Positions 53,033 to 63,506 of a stretch of DNA of 64,000 bases are shown piece after piece; position 1 is the stretch's first letter; every line of letters starts with the position of its first letter. The stretch is taken from assembly GCF_017565305.1 (NCBI RefSeq), contig NZ_JAGEKP010000010.1, positions 124,001-188,000 of the forward strand. Direction: 5' to 3'. The stretch is from Leifsonia sp. TF02-11 (GTDB taxonomy: Bacteria; Actinomycetota; Actinomycetes; Actinomycetales; Microbacteriaceae). The position numbers and the translations under genes are program-made. Under the pieces are notes generated by a model that worked only from the letters and a program-made list of their open reading frames with translations, ran no database searches and was not told the DNA's origin.

Positions 53033-54088
53033 TTACTTGACCTTCTCGGCCGCCGCGGCCAGCTGCGGCACGTAGCGGTCGAGCATCCACGGGATGCTGA
53101 GCACGCTCGGCGCGCTCGTCGCGGCCACGAACGACTCGCCGACGATCGGGGCGAAACGGCCTTCCTTGATCGTCGGCATCGCAGCGACCAGCGGGTCGGC
53201 GGTGAAGGCGTCCACCGAGGACTGCTTGTCGAAGTACATCACCAGCAGGTCGGTGTCGATCTTCGAGAGGTTCTCGTAGCTGAGCTGGTAGAAGAAGCTG
53301 CCGTCGCCCTTCGACGAGTCGAGCGCCGCGATGCTCGCCGAGTTCTTCATCCCGAGGTCGTTCAGCAGCTGCACGCGCGGGTCCTCCGCGCGGTAGACGT
53401 TGAGCACTCCCGGCTGGTTGGCTGCGGCGTAGAAGAAGGTCTTGTCCTTGATCACCGGGTACTTGTCGGCCAGCGCGGAGACCGAGTCCTCGGTCTTCTT
53501 CACGAGGTCGGCGGCCTCCGACGAGCGGCCCAGCGCCTTGCCGACGATGGCGGTCTGGTCGCGCCAGCTGGTCGCCCACGGCTTCTCCGGGTAGGCGACG
53601 ACGGGGGCGATCTTGCTGAGGGTGTCGAACTCGGTCTTCGTGAGGCCGGAGTACGGGGCGAGGATGACGTCGGGCTTCGCCTTGACGAACTGCTCGAACG
53701 GCACCTCGCCGGAGTCGGCATCGAGAAGCTCGGGCGTCGTGCCCTTCAGGGCCGTGATCTTCTCGGCGTCCCAGGGCAGCACGCCCTTCGCGTCGCCGCC
53801 GTAGCTGAACTTCGGCATCGCGACGGGCACGATCCCCAGAGCGAGGACGATGTCCTGTGCGCCCCAGCCCCAGGTGGCGACGCGCTTCGGTGCCGCGTCG
53901 ATCGTGGTCTTGCCGAGCGCACTGTCGATCGTCACGGGGAAGCTCCCGGCGGAGCCCGAGGACGGGGTCTCAGCACCGGAACCGCCCGCCGAACACCCGG
54001 TGAGGGCGAGGGCGGCCGCCGAGACGACGGCGGCGAGCGACAGGACGAGACGCGACCGGCGGTGGCCGGAGCGTGCGGTTTCAGGCAT
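53033..54088 (-). CDS. iron-siderophore binding lipoprotein
   Basis: 351 aa: basic start, hydrophobic signal and lipobox LTGC, a Ser/Gly linker, then a FepB/FecB-type fold (VATWGWGAQDIVLALGIVP, PDVILAPYSGL, DTDLLVMYFDK). ATG at 54088 with AGGAG 5 nt upstream; longer frame not used. An iron box lies 55 nt upstream, so expression should rise in low iron. Confidence 0.93.
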   Translation of the reverse strand: MPETARSGHRRSRLVLSLAAVVSAAALALTGCSAGGSGAETPSSGSAGSFPVTIDSALGKTTIDAAPKRVATWGWGAQDIVLALGIVPVAMPKFSYGGDAKGVLPWDAEKITALKGTTPELLDADSGEVPFEQFVKAKPDVILAPYSGLTKTEFDTLSKIAPVVAYPEKPWATSWRDQTAIVGKALGRSSEAADLVKKTEDSVSALADKYPVIKDKTFFYAAANQPGVLNVYRAEDPRVQLLNDLGMKNSASIAALDSSKGDGSFFYQLSYENLSKIDTDLLVMYFDKQSSVDAFTADPLVAAMPTIKEGRFAPIVGESFVAATSAPSVLSIPWMLDRYVPQLAAAAEKVK

Positions 54089-54143
54089 GACTCTCCTCAC
54101 GAGGGTGCCGTGGCACGGATGGGAAGCGTGCCGACGTGGCACA

Positions 54144-54162
54144 TTAGGTAAGCCTAACCTAA
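54144..54162. promoter_or_regulatory. DtxR/IdeR iron box
   Basis: TTAGGTAAGCCTAACCTAA matches the DtxR/IdeR consensus TTAGGTTAGGCTAACCTAA at 17 of 19 positions. It overlaps the last bases of mazG. Confidence 0.88.
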
Positions 54163-54818
54163 ACCGATGCTTCCTGCTCGCGGATCTCGTCCTGCAGCTC
54201 CCGCAAGGTCGACCGGAGAGCGCGCTCGGCGTCCAGCCCCTGCGCCTTCGCCGACGCGACGATCGCCAGCAGGAGCGGCCCCAGCTCGTCCTCGCCCGAC
54301 ACCTGCACGCCGCCCGCCTCGCTCAGATCGAGGAGGCCGACCTTCTCGGCCCTGCCGAGCAGCTTGTCCGCCAGGGCGAGCGACGGCATCGCCTGCGGGA
54401 TGCCGTCCAGCACGCTCGTACGGCCCGGCTTCTCCGCCTTCTTGAGCTCGTCCCAGAATCCCACGACGTCGTCCGCCGTCTCCGCCGTGCGATCGCCGCC
54501 GAAGACGTGCGGGTGCCGGCCGACCATCTTGCGGGTCATCTGCTCGGCGACATCCTGGATGTCGAAGTCCTCCCCCGGGGTGTGCGCGGCGATGTCCGCG
54601 TGGAACAGCACCTGGTAGAGCACATCGCCGAGCTCCTCGAGCATCGCGTCCCGGTCGCCGGTCTCGATCGCCTCGATGAGCTCGTAGCACTCCTCGATCA
54701 GGTATTGCACGAGCGACTCGTGCGTCTGGTCGGCGTCCCACGGGCAGCCTCCCGGTGCGCGCAAACGCGCCATCACGGCGACGAGTTCGTCGAGTCTGGT
54801 GGGCGCGACGTCGGTCAT
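54159..54818 (-). CDS. mazG: MazG nucleotide pyrophosphohydrolase
   Basis: 219 aa NTP pyrophosphohydrolase. The MazG segment LRAPGGCPWDADQTHESL and metal-binding EECYELIEAI and ELGDVLYQVLFH motifs are visible; the C-terminal half is reduced compared with the E. coli two-domain form. GGAGGAG upstream fixes ATG 54818. Matches Rv1021 in the mfd-mazG-eno order. The gene's end overlaps the iron box. Confidence 0.93.
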   Translation of the reverse strand: MTDVAPTRLDELVAVMARLRAPGGCPWDADQTHESLVQYLIEECYELIEAIETGDRDAMLEELGDVLYQVLFHADIAAHTPGEDFDIQDVAEQMTRKMVGRHPHVFGGDRTAETADDVVGFWDELKKAEKPGRTSVLDGIPQAMPSLALADKLLGRAEKVGLLDLSEAGGVQVSGEDELGPLLLAIVASAKAQGLDAERALRSTLRELQDEIREQEASV

Positions 54819-54884
54819 GGGATGCTCCTCCCGTCGGGATACCTTCATCCTCTCACCGCGATCGCCCGCTACACTGAACGACTG

Positions 54885-54930
54885 GTGTGCCGGGAAGTCT
54901 GGTCGGCGAATGTCGTACCCGACCGCGCAC
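54885..54930 (+). ncRNA. structured leader of nhaA, candidate riboswitch
   Basis: Between a TACACT -10 box (54870) and the nhaA ATG: P1 GTGTGC (54885-54890) pairs with GCGCAC (54925-54930); P2 GGTCGG (54901-54906) pairs with CCGACC (54919-54924), loop CGAATGTCGTAC; a 10-nt bulge CGGGAAGTCT lies on the 5' side. P1 ends next to the ribosome site GAGAGG (54931-54936). This fits a compact sensor of Na+ or pH; family not confirmed. Confidence 0.55.
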
Positions 54931-54943
54931 GAGAGGCCTTCCG

Positions 54944-56161
<1,218 letters not shown>

Positions 56162-57241
56162 CGACGGCGATCGCGATGCCTCCGGGGTGGCCGAGGTTGA
56201 GCGTCAGACCTGCTCCGAACCGCTTCGGGACGAACAGCGCGGGATCGCCGGCGTTGACATAGATCAGGCCGCCCTTCCAGTGCCGATCGTCGTCGCGCGG
56301 GTCTACGGTGTCGCGCGCCGCACCGGCGGCACCTCCCGGTACTTCGGCGCCCGCGCGGATCGCACGGGTGCCGCTCACCAGGCGGGCGGCGTACGCGGCG
56401 ATCACGACGAAGATCACGATGAGCAGGCACACCGTCACGACGGCGATGCCGGCGCTCTGCGCGCTCGACTCCGCACGCCACCAGCCGAGCACCGAGAGCG
56501 AGGAGATCGCGGCGGCCACGATGAACGCGATCCAGCCGAGCAGCGACTGCGTCAGGTGCGCCTGCAGCGCGCCGATCCGCTCGGCGACCTCCGGGCGGTC
56601 CCCGGCCCCGCGCCGCCACGGAACCCGCTGGACGACGAACGCGATGCCGACGATCAGGGCGAGCACTCCGGTGCCGATCAGGAGCGGCGCGAACACCGAC
56701 CAGAACGACTTCTCGGCGAACCGGTCTGCCTGTCCACTCGCGTTCCAGTGCACCGCGATGGTCTCGGGGAGACTGTCGTACAGCGCGACGCCGACGGCTG
56801 CGGCCGCCGCCAGAACGACGAACGCCGCGGCGAACCAGCCGTACGCGGGGCGCGGACGGGCGGCGCTGTCCGGGGTGAGACTGCCGGAGATGCGCACGGG
56901 GACGTCGTCGAGCCAGCCGCCCGCACTCTTCGCGGCCTGGATGCTCCTGCGGCAGAACAGGTAGCCGGCGACCGACCCGACGAGCAGCACGAACGTGGCG
57001 GCCAGCGGCGGGGCCGCAGGGCCGAGCGGTGCGACGAGGGCCGCGACGGCGAGCGCGACGACGTAGGCCACGACCACGACGATGCGGAACCGCCGCACGG
57101 CCGTCACCACGACGGGATCGGCCGCGCGGCTGCGCGGCACCAGGACGCCCAGCGGGAGGGTGGTGCGGCTCATCGCCGGCAGCATCAGGAGGATCGCAGC
57201 GATCAGCGTCGCGACGGCGAGGGTGCTCACCAGTACGGCGG

Positions 57242-57682
57242 TCATGGGGTGTGTCCTTTCCGATCCCGCGGCGGGTTGTCCGCGCGGGCCTCCGCGAATG
57301 CGGTCGTGATGCGTGCGGCGCGGGCTTCGAGCTCTGCCTGTGGCACGCCGTGGGCGACGCCCTCGGCGATCACGGCCGAGAGTCGCTCGTGCCAGGCCGC
57401 GAGGAACTGCTCGTCGGCGGGCCCGCTTTCGGCGTCGCGCGCGATGACGGAGCCGGAGCGCCTGCTCGTGCGGACGATCCCCTCCTGCCGCAGGGCGTCG
57501 TACGCCTTGACGACCGTCGCGACGTTGATCCCGAACCGCACGGCCACCTGGCGCACCGAGAGGAGGGCGTCGCCTTCGCGCAGCTCGCCGCGCGCGATCG
57601 CGTCGATGACGCGGTCGTGGAGCTGCTGGTAGAGCGGCGTCTCCGCCGTCGGATCGATCTCGATGCGCACGACCCCTCCCAT
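57242..57682 (-). CDS. GntR-family (YtrA-type) regulator
   Basis: 146 aa: winged helix with LYQQLHDRVIDAIARGELREGD and SVRQVAVRFGINVATVVKAYDAL; a short helical C-terminus as in YtrA. It probably represses the pair through the dyad at 57685. Either ATG 57682 (nearly leaderless) or GTG 57670 (after GGGAGGGG) is the start. Confidence 0.9.
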   Translation of the reverse strand: MGGVVRIEIDPTAETPLYQQLHDRVIDAIARGELREGDALLSVRQVAVRFGINVATVVKAYDALRQEGIVRTSRRSGSVIARDAESGPADEQFLAAWHERLSAVIAEGVAHGVPQAELEARAARITTAFAEARADNPPRDRKGHTP

Positions 57683-57684
57683 CT

Positions 57685-57712
57685 GTATCGGTACTTATAG
57701 TACAGTCGATAC
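57685..57712. promoter_or_regulatory. GntR/YtrA operator
   Basis: TGTATCG-GTACT-TAT-AGTAC...CGATACA: nested inverted repeats overlapping the likely -10 (TACTAT on the minus strand), 2 nt upstream of the gntR start. Confidence 0.7.
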
Positions 57713-57760
57713 AGTTGCGCGGCTACCGCAACTCCGGAGATCGCGCGCGGCGCAGACGGA

Positions 57761-60700
57761 TCAGGCAGCCGGCTCCGAGGCGGGCTCGGGAGCGGGGAAA
57801 AGCGCGCCGAGCAGGGTCGAGACCCACTCGATCAGGTCGGCGTCGTCGGGGGCCTCGCCGTTCACGCGGGGCAGCGGGACCATCGCCACCTGGGGAGCGG
57901 CGTGGTACTTCGACCCCGGGTACATGCGTTGCAGGCGCACCTGCAGCGAGTCCGGCAGCTGCGCCGGCGCGAGACGGAGGTTCGAGCCCATCGCCACGAC
58001 CTCCCCCAGGCCCGCGCGCTGCGCCGCCCGGCGCAGCCGCGAGACCGCGATCAGGTTCACGACCGGCTCGGGAGGCTCGCCGTAGCGGTCGGTCAGCTCC
58101 TCCAGCACCAGGTCGATCTGACCGTCCTTCGCCGCCGGAGCGCTCGCCGTCGACAGCTTCTGGTAAGCCTCGAGCCGCAGCCGCTCGCTGTCGACGTACT
58201 CCTCGGGGATGTGCGCGTCGACGGGCAGCTCCAGGCGCAGCTCGGTCTGCCCTTCCGCGACCTCGCCGCGGAACGTCGACACGGCCTCCCCGATCATGCG
58301 AAGGTACAGGTCGAAGCCGACGCCGGCGATGTGACCGGACTGCTCGCCGCCGAGGAGGTTGCCCGCTCCGCGGATCTCGAGGTCTTTGAGCGCGACCTGC
58401 ATGCCGCTGCCGAGGTCGTTGTTGGCCGCGATCGTCGAGAGCCGGTCGTGGGCGGTCTCGCTGAGCGGCTTGTCCTCGTCCCACAGGAAGTACGCGTACG
58501 CCCGCTCGCGCCCACGCCCGACCCGGCCGCGGAGCTGGTGGAGCTGGCTCAGGCCGTACTTGTCGGCGCGGTCGATGATGATCGTGTTGGCGTTGGAGAT
58601 GTCGAGACCGGTCTCGATGATGGTCGTGGAGACCAGCACGTCGAACTTGCGCTCCCAGAAGTCCACGACCACCTGCTCGAGCGCGTGCTCGTTCATGCGG
58701 CCGTGGGCGACGGCGATCCGCGCCTCCGGAACCAACTCCGCCAGCTTGGCCGCGGTGGCCGAGATCGAGCCGACCCGGTTGTGCACGAAGAACACCTGGC
58801 CCTCGCGCAACAGCTCACGCCGGATGGCGGCGGCGACCTGACGCTCGGAATAGGGGCCCACGAACGTGAGGATCGGGTGCCGGTCCTCCGGCGGGGTGGC
58901 GAGGGTCGACATCTCGCGGATGCCGGTGACCGCCATCTCGAGCGTGCGCGGGATCGGCGTCGCGCTCATCGCGAGGATGTCGACGTTGGTCTTCAGCTTC
59001 TTCAGCGCGTCCTTGTGCTCGACGCCGAATCGCTGCTCCTCGTCGATGATGACCAGGCCGAGGTCTTTGAACGTCACCCCGTCGGCGAGGATGCGGTGCG
59101 TGCCGATCACGATGTCGACCGTGCCGTCGGCCATGCCGCGCAGCGTCTCGCGCGCCTCCTTGTCGCTCTGGAACCGGCTGAGCTGGCGCAGGTGGATGGG
59201 GAAGCCGGCGAAGCGTTCCAGGAAGGTCTCCGCGTGCTGCTTGACCAGCAGCGTCGTCGGGACGAGCATCGCCACCTGCTTGCCGTCCTGGATGGCCTTG
59301 AACGCCGCGCGCACGGCGATCTCGGTCTTGCCGAAGCCGACGTCGCCCGAGATGAGACGGTCCATCGGGATCGGCCGCTCCATGTCGGCCTTCACCTCGT
59401 CGATCGTCTGCAGCTGGTCGTGCGTCTCGGCGAAGGGGAAGGCCTCCTCGAGCTCGCGCTGCCACGGGGTGTCCGGCCCGAAGGCGTGCCCCTTGCTGGC
59501 CATGCGCGCCGAGTAGAGCTTGACGAGCTCGACCGCGATGTCGCGCACCGCACGGCGCGCCCGTCCCTTGGCGGCCGACCAGTCGCTGCCGCCCATCTTG
59601 GACAGCTGCGGCGCCTCGCCGCCCACGTAGCGGGTCAGCAGGTCGAGCTGGTCGGTCGGCACGTACAGCTTGTCGCCGGGGTAGCCGCGCTTGGATGGCG
59701 CGTACTCGAGCACCAGGTACTCGCGCTTCGACTTGACGGCGTTGCGGCCTCCGCTGGACACCTCGCGCTGCGTCAGCTCGATGAACTTGCCGATACCGTG
59801 GGTCTCGTGCACCACGTAGTCGCCTGGCTTCAACGCCAGAGGATCGACGACGTTCTTGCGCCGGGTCGCGAGCTTCTTGACCTGCCGCGACTCGTAGCCG
59901 ACCGAACGGCCGTAGAACTCGCTCTCGCCGATCAGAGCGAGCTTCTGCTCCGGCATCTCGAAGCCGTGCTCGACGTTCGCCCGCAGCAGGTAGGCCACGC
60001 CCGGCTCGGGGTCGGCCGGGAACGCGTCGACGGGGCGGGCGGGGAGCTCGGCGTCCGCGAGCACCTGGGCCGCACGCTCGACCAGGCCGGCGCCCTCTGC
60101 GACGATCGCGACCTGCCAGCCGTCGCGGAGCCGCTGGGCCACGTGCTCGACGGCCCCGGTGACATTGCCCTGGAAGCTGGGGACCGCGTCGGCCGCGACG
60201 CGCACCTGGAGGTACTCCTCCACCTCGCGCTCGAGCGGGGGCTCATCGCCCACACCCGCCTGGAAGCCGGAGAACGTCCACCACGGGTGGTCCGGATTCT
60301 GTTCGCCCGGCCGGCTGAACTTCACCGAGTCGCGCAGTCGCTGCAGCGTGAGGAAGTCACCGGCGGCGAGATCGATCGGGGCGGCGGCGCCGACCGTCGC
60401 GGCGCTCCAGGCGGCCGTGAGGAACTCGCGGTTGGTCTCGGCGAGGCTCACCGCGCGCGACGCCACCCGCTCGGGCGAGAGCACCGCGACCGCGGCCCCC
60501 GCGGGCAGGTAGTGGGTGAGCGGGACCAGCCGGTCGACGAGCGCGGGTGCGAGCGACTCCATACCCTCCACCGGGATGCCCTCGCCGATCTTGGCGAGCA
60601 TCGCCGACAGGCTCGGGAACTCGTGCTCCATCTCGCGGGCGCGCTGGCGCACCGGCTCGCTGAGCAGCAGCTCCCGGCTCGGCGGCAGCGACACGGCGGG

Positions 60701-61396
60701 GATCGGCTCGGGCAGCGAACGCTGGTCGGCGACCGAGAACGCCCGGATCTGCTCCACCTCGTCGCCGAAGAAGTCGACGCGGTACGGGTGCTCCGCGGTG
60801 GGCGGGAAGACGTCGAGGATGCCGCCGCGCACGGCGAACTCGCCGCGCCGGGTCACCATGTCGACGCGGGCGTACGCCAGGTCGACCAGCTGGAGGGCGA
60901 GCCCGCCGAGGTCGAAGCCCCGGCCTCCCGCCGCGAGCGAGATCGTCGCGTAATCGGTGAGGTTGTCGGCGAGCGGCTGCAGGGCGGCGCGCACGGACGC
61001 GACGAGGACGAACGGATGCGCGGCCTCCCCCGCCTCACGCTGGGCCGACCAGTCCGCGAGCCTGCGCAGGGCGGTGAGGCGCTTGCCGACGATCTCGGGG
61101 CTGGGGCTCAGCCGCTCGTGCGGCAGCGTCTCCCACGCGGGGAACTCGACGATCTCGGCGTCGGGGAGCACGCACGGCAGTGCGGCGCGCACCGACTCCG
61201 ACTCGCGGCCGGTCGCGGTGATGACGAGGACGGCTTGCGAGGCACCCGCGGCGGCGCGCTTGCCGACCAGGCCGGCGAGCAGCGGCACGCGCAGTCCGTC
61301 CGTCAGCGAGAAGTCGGCATCGCGCCCCGCATAGGCCAGTGCGTCGGAGAACGTGGAGGCGCGCTCGAGCGCCGCGATCAAGCCCTGCAGTATCAC
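57761..61396 (-). CDS. mfd: transcription-repair coupling factor Mfd
   Basis: 1211 aa translocase that removes RNA polymerase stalled at lesions and recruits UvrA. N-terminal UvrB-homology region (about 1-350), RNAP-interacting domain near 480-550 (KPGDYVVHETHGIGKF), RecG-like helicase motifs SGDVGFGKTE (Walker A) near 690 and DEEQRFG (Walker B) near 790, and the C-terminal TRCF domain with TELRLELPVDAHIPEEY. GTG start 10 nt after the phosphopantetheinyl transferase stop. Corresponds to Rv1020. Confidence 0.96.
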   Translation of the reverse strand: MILQGLIAALERASTFSDALAYAGRDADFSLTDGLRVPLLAGLVGKRAAAGASQAVLVITATGRESESVRAALPCVLPDAEIVEFPAWETLPHERLSPSPEIVGKRLTALRRLADWSAQREAGEAAHPFVLVASVRAALQPLADNLTDYATISLAAGGRGFDLGGLALQLVDLAYARVDMVTRRGEFAVRGGILDVFPPTAEHPYRVDFFGDEVEQIRAFSVADQRSLPEPIPAVSLPPSRELLLSEPVRQRAREMEHEFPSLSAMLAKIGEGIPVEGMESLAPALVDRLVPLTHYLPAGAAVAVLSPERVASRAVSLAETNREFLTAAWSAATVGAAAPIDLAAGDFLTLQRLRDSVKFSRPGEQNPDHPWWTFSGFQAGVGDEPPLEREVEEYLQVRVAADAVPSFQGNVTGAVEHVAQRLRDGWQVAIVAEGAGLVERAAQVLADAELPARPVDAFPADPEPGVAYLLRANVEHGFEMPEQKLALIGESEFYGRSVGYESRQVKKLATRRKNVVDPLALKPGDYVVHETHGIGKFIELTQREVSSGGRNAVKSKREYLVLEYAPSKRGYPGDKLYVPTDQLDLLTRYVGGEAPQLSKMGGSDWSAAKGRARRAVRDIAVELVKLYSARMASKGHAFGPDTPWQRELEEAFPFAETHDQLQTIDEVKADMERPIPMDRLISGDVGFGKTEIAVRAAFKAIQDGKQVAMLVPTTLLVKQHAETFLERFAGFPIHLRQLSRFQSDKEARETLRGMADGTVDIVIGTHRILADGVTFKDLGLVIIDEEQRFGVEHKDALKKLKTNVDILAMSATPIPRTLEMAVTGIREMSTLATPPEDRHPILTFVGPYSERQVAAAIRRELLREGQVFFVHNRVGSISATAAKLAELVPEARIAVAHGRMNEHALEQVVVDFWERKFDVLVSTTIIETGLDISNANTIIIDRADKYGLSQLHQLRGRVGRGRERAYAYFLWDEDKPLSETAHDRLSTIAANNDLGSGMQVALKDLEIRGAGNLLGGEQSGHIAGVGFDLYLRMIGEAVSTFRGEVAEGQTELRLELPVDAHIPEEYVDSERLRLEAYQKLSTASAPAAKDGQIDLVLEELTDRYGEPPEPVVNLIAVSRLRRAAQRAGLGEVVAMGSNLRLAPAQLPDSLQVRLQRMYPGSKYHAAPQVAMVPLPRVNGEAPDDADLIEWVSTLLGALFPAPEPASEPAA

Positions 61397-61406
61397 TCGG
61401 GAAAGT

Positions 61407-62105
61407 CTACGCGGGGGTACCGACGGAACGTCCGCCCACCGGGAGGGAGAGGAGGTCTCCCCGATCCCCGAGCGTGTGCCAGATCGCGGGCGCCTCGGCG
61501 GCCGCGGCGGCGGTCGCACCGCGGAACGCGCGGCTGCTCAGCAACAGGCCGCCGAAAGACGGGACCAACCGATCCGGCGCGGCGAGCACCTCGACGCGTC
61601 CGAGGCCGTCGAGGTGTGCGGCGCCCGCCTTGATGCAGGCCTCCTTCGCCGTCCACGCCAGTCGGAAGGCGCGGGCCGGGTCGGCAGCGGCCGCCAGCAG
61701 CGTACGCTCGGCCGGCGTCAGCGCGTCGAGCGGAACTCCCGCCTCTCCGACCGCGGCATCGGAGGACACTTCGACGTCCACTCCGACCGGTGCCGGCGAG
61801 GCGGCGGCCGCGACCCAGCCGCGCGAGTGCGACCAGCTCACCTGGAGCCCGGAGACCGGGAGCGGCCTGCCGTGGGCTCCCCCGCAGACGGCACAGCGCT
61901 GCTGCAGAGCGGCCGGCGCGACGTCCCCCGCCCCCGCCTCCCGGAGCGCACGGGCCGCGAGCAGGCGGGCGGCCACGAAGTCGTCACGGTCGGCTTGCGA
62001 GCGCAGCGCGCGCCGGCGGGCCTCCGCCGTCCGCCCGAGCGGGCCGCTCGGCAGCGCGGAAAGGACGTCTCGCGTCCTCGCGACGACGACGACGCTCAGA
62101 TCCAT
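61407..62105 (-). CDS. 4'-phosphopantetheinyl transferase (Sfp-type)
   Basis: 232 aa: the two metal/CoA motifs GVDVEV and FRLAWTAKEACIKA are present with the usual spacing. It activates carrier proteins of fatty-acid or secondary-metabolite synthases; no such genes in this window. Overlaps the hydrolase gene end by 10 nt, forming a unit with mfd. Confidence 0.88.
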   Translation of the reverse strand: MDLSVVVVARTRDVLSALPSGPLGRTAEARRRALRSQADRDDFVAARLLAARALREAGAGDVAPAALQQRCAVCGGAHGRPLPVSGLQVSWSHSRGWVAAAASPAPVGVDVEVSSDAAVGEAGVPLDALTPAERTLLAAAADPARAFRLAWTAKEACIKAGAAHLDGLGRVEVLAAPDRLVPSFGGLLLSSRAFRGATAAAAAEAPAIWHTLGDRGDLLSLPVGGRSVGTPA

Positions 62106-62800
62106 CCGTCCAGCGCCCGCATGAATCCGTCGTGGTCGTCGCGGTTGATCACGTGCCCGCTTCCGGCGACCACCCGGACATCGAAGCCGGTGGCGCGCAG
62201 GTGATCGGCGACGTGGGGCTTCACCAGGTAGGAGTTGTCGGCCAGCATCACCAGGGACGGGACGGCCAGGTGCTCGGGCGCCCGCATGACGCTCGGCGCG
62301 AGCACGGCCGGGATCGCGGCGCGGTGGAACGACTCGAACGTCTCGCGCTCGATCGCGACGTCGATGGGATCCCAGCGCGGGTTGCGCTTGGCGATCTTCG
62401 CGGCCGACTGCCGGGCGAGCGTGCGGAGGAAGGCGGGTGCGAGCTTCAACTGGAGCCACCCGGCCGCGGGGCAGGAGAACGCGGGGTCGACGTAGACCGC
62501 TCGCTCGGGGTGGAGACGGTCGACCGCGAGGCTCACCGTGAGACCGCCGAGCGAGTGTCCCATCACGAGCTCCGGTGCGTACGGGACGGTCTCGAGGATG
62601 TCCTCCGCCATCAGGTCGGCGGTGTACTCCGCCGCCCTCGGGCTGTGGCCGTGGCCACGGAGGTCGACGGCGACGACGTGGTAGCCGCGCTCGGCGAGCA
62701 CGGGCCCGACCCGCCGCCAGTTGCGCGAGTCGGACATGACACCGTGGACGAGGACCGCGTAGCGGTCGCCGGTGCCCCACTCGCGCGTATACAACTTCAT
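62096..62800 (-). CDS. alpha/beta hydrolase
   Basis: 234 aa: oxyanion segment HGVMSDSRNW, nucleophile Ser in GHSLGG (about residue 95), catalytic His in SGHVINRD near the end. Compact type with a helical cap. Start ATG at 62800, from the reading frame of the conserved YTREWGTGD beginning. Substrate unknown. First gene of the hydrolase-PPTase-mfd unit. Confidence 0.9.
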   Translation of the reverse strand: MKLYTREWGTGDRYAVLVHGVMSDSRNWRRVGPVLAERGYHVVAVDLRGHGHSPRAAEYTADLMAEDILETVPYAPELVMGHSLGGLTVSLAVDRLHPERAVYVDPAFSCPAAGWLQLKLAPAFLRTLARQSAAKIAKRNPRWDPIDVAIERETFESFHRAAIPAVLAPSVMRAPEHLAVPSLVMLADNSYLVKPHVADHLRATGFDVRVVAGSGHVINRDDHDGFMRALDGWI

Positions 62801-62897
62801 GGTCCGAGACGGTACCGTGTCGTCCTGAGCCGCCGCCCGACGTCGGCTACGCTCTGGCTGAGCATCCGGCGTGAAGCGCCAGTGAGGAGTCCGCACG

Positions 62898-63422
62898 ATG
62901 AGCACGTTTCCGCCGACGGGACCGGAGCCGGGCCCGGTCTTCCCCGCTCCCCAGGGAGGGGATCCGGCCCAGCAGTGGACGCCCGGCCCTGCGATGTACT
63001 CCGTCGCTCCCCCTCCGCCTTACTACTCCGCTCCGCCGGCTCCGCCGCGGCCGCGCACGCTCGGAGTGGCCTCCATGGTGATCGCCCTCTCGGTGTTCGT
63101 GCTGTCGGTCGCGGCGTCCGTCGTCGTCGGGATGAGCGCGGGTCCGCTCGCGTCCCGGACGGCGACGTCCTTCAGTTTCAACACCTCCGATCTCACCCCC
63201 GACCAGGCCGCGGCGTTCGCGCCCATCGGTCTGCTGATGGGCGCGCAGATCCTCCTCGGCACGATCTTCGGCATCACCGCGCTCGTCCTGGGGATCATCG
63301 CCGCGGCGACCAAGCGCGGACGCGCTTTCGGCATCGTCGGGATCGCCGTCGCTGCCGCGGCGCCGATCGTGTCGTTCCTGGTCTACACGGCGGCGCTGGG
63401 CCTGACCCTCCCGCCCGCCTGA
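62898..63422 (+). CDS. DUF4190-like two-helix membrane protein
   Basis: 174 aa: a Pro/Tyr-rich N-terminus (PPPPYYSAPPAPPRP) of about 50 residues, two hydrophobic helices (about 53-80 and 105-140) and a third near 150-170. DUF4190-type proteins are often in envelope or stress contexts. Monocistronic; ends in the long hairpin at 63433. Confidence 0.75.
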   Translation: MSTFPPTGPEPGPVFPAPQGGDPAQQWTPGPAMYSVAPPPPYYSAPPAPPRPRTLGVASMVIALSVFVLSVAASVVVGMSAGPLASRTATSFSFNTSDLTPDQAAAFAPIGLLMGAQILLGTIFGITALVLGIIAAATKRGRAFGIVGIAVAAAAPIVSFLVYTAALGLTLPPA

Positions 63423-63432
63423 TCGAACTGAT

Positions 63433-63489
63433 CGAGGGGCACGTCGTTGTCCCTTTCGCGCGCCGAAAGGGACAACGACGTGCCCCTCG
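63433..63489. repeat. 26-bp-arm perfect hairpin at a convergent junction
   Basis: Perfect arms 63433-63458 and 63464-63489 around a 5-nt loop, between the DUF4190 gene and pth. It shares CGAGGGGCACG with the repeat at 12238. Confidence 0.88.
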
Positions 63490-63506
63490 GCAGTTGATTG
63501 CGGGCG

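Noticed and set aside
57902-61633. 1243-codon + strand open frame antisense to mfd
   Set aside because: High-GC mirror frame of a clearly conserved gene; no start signal or domains.
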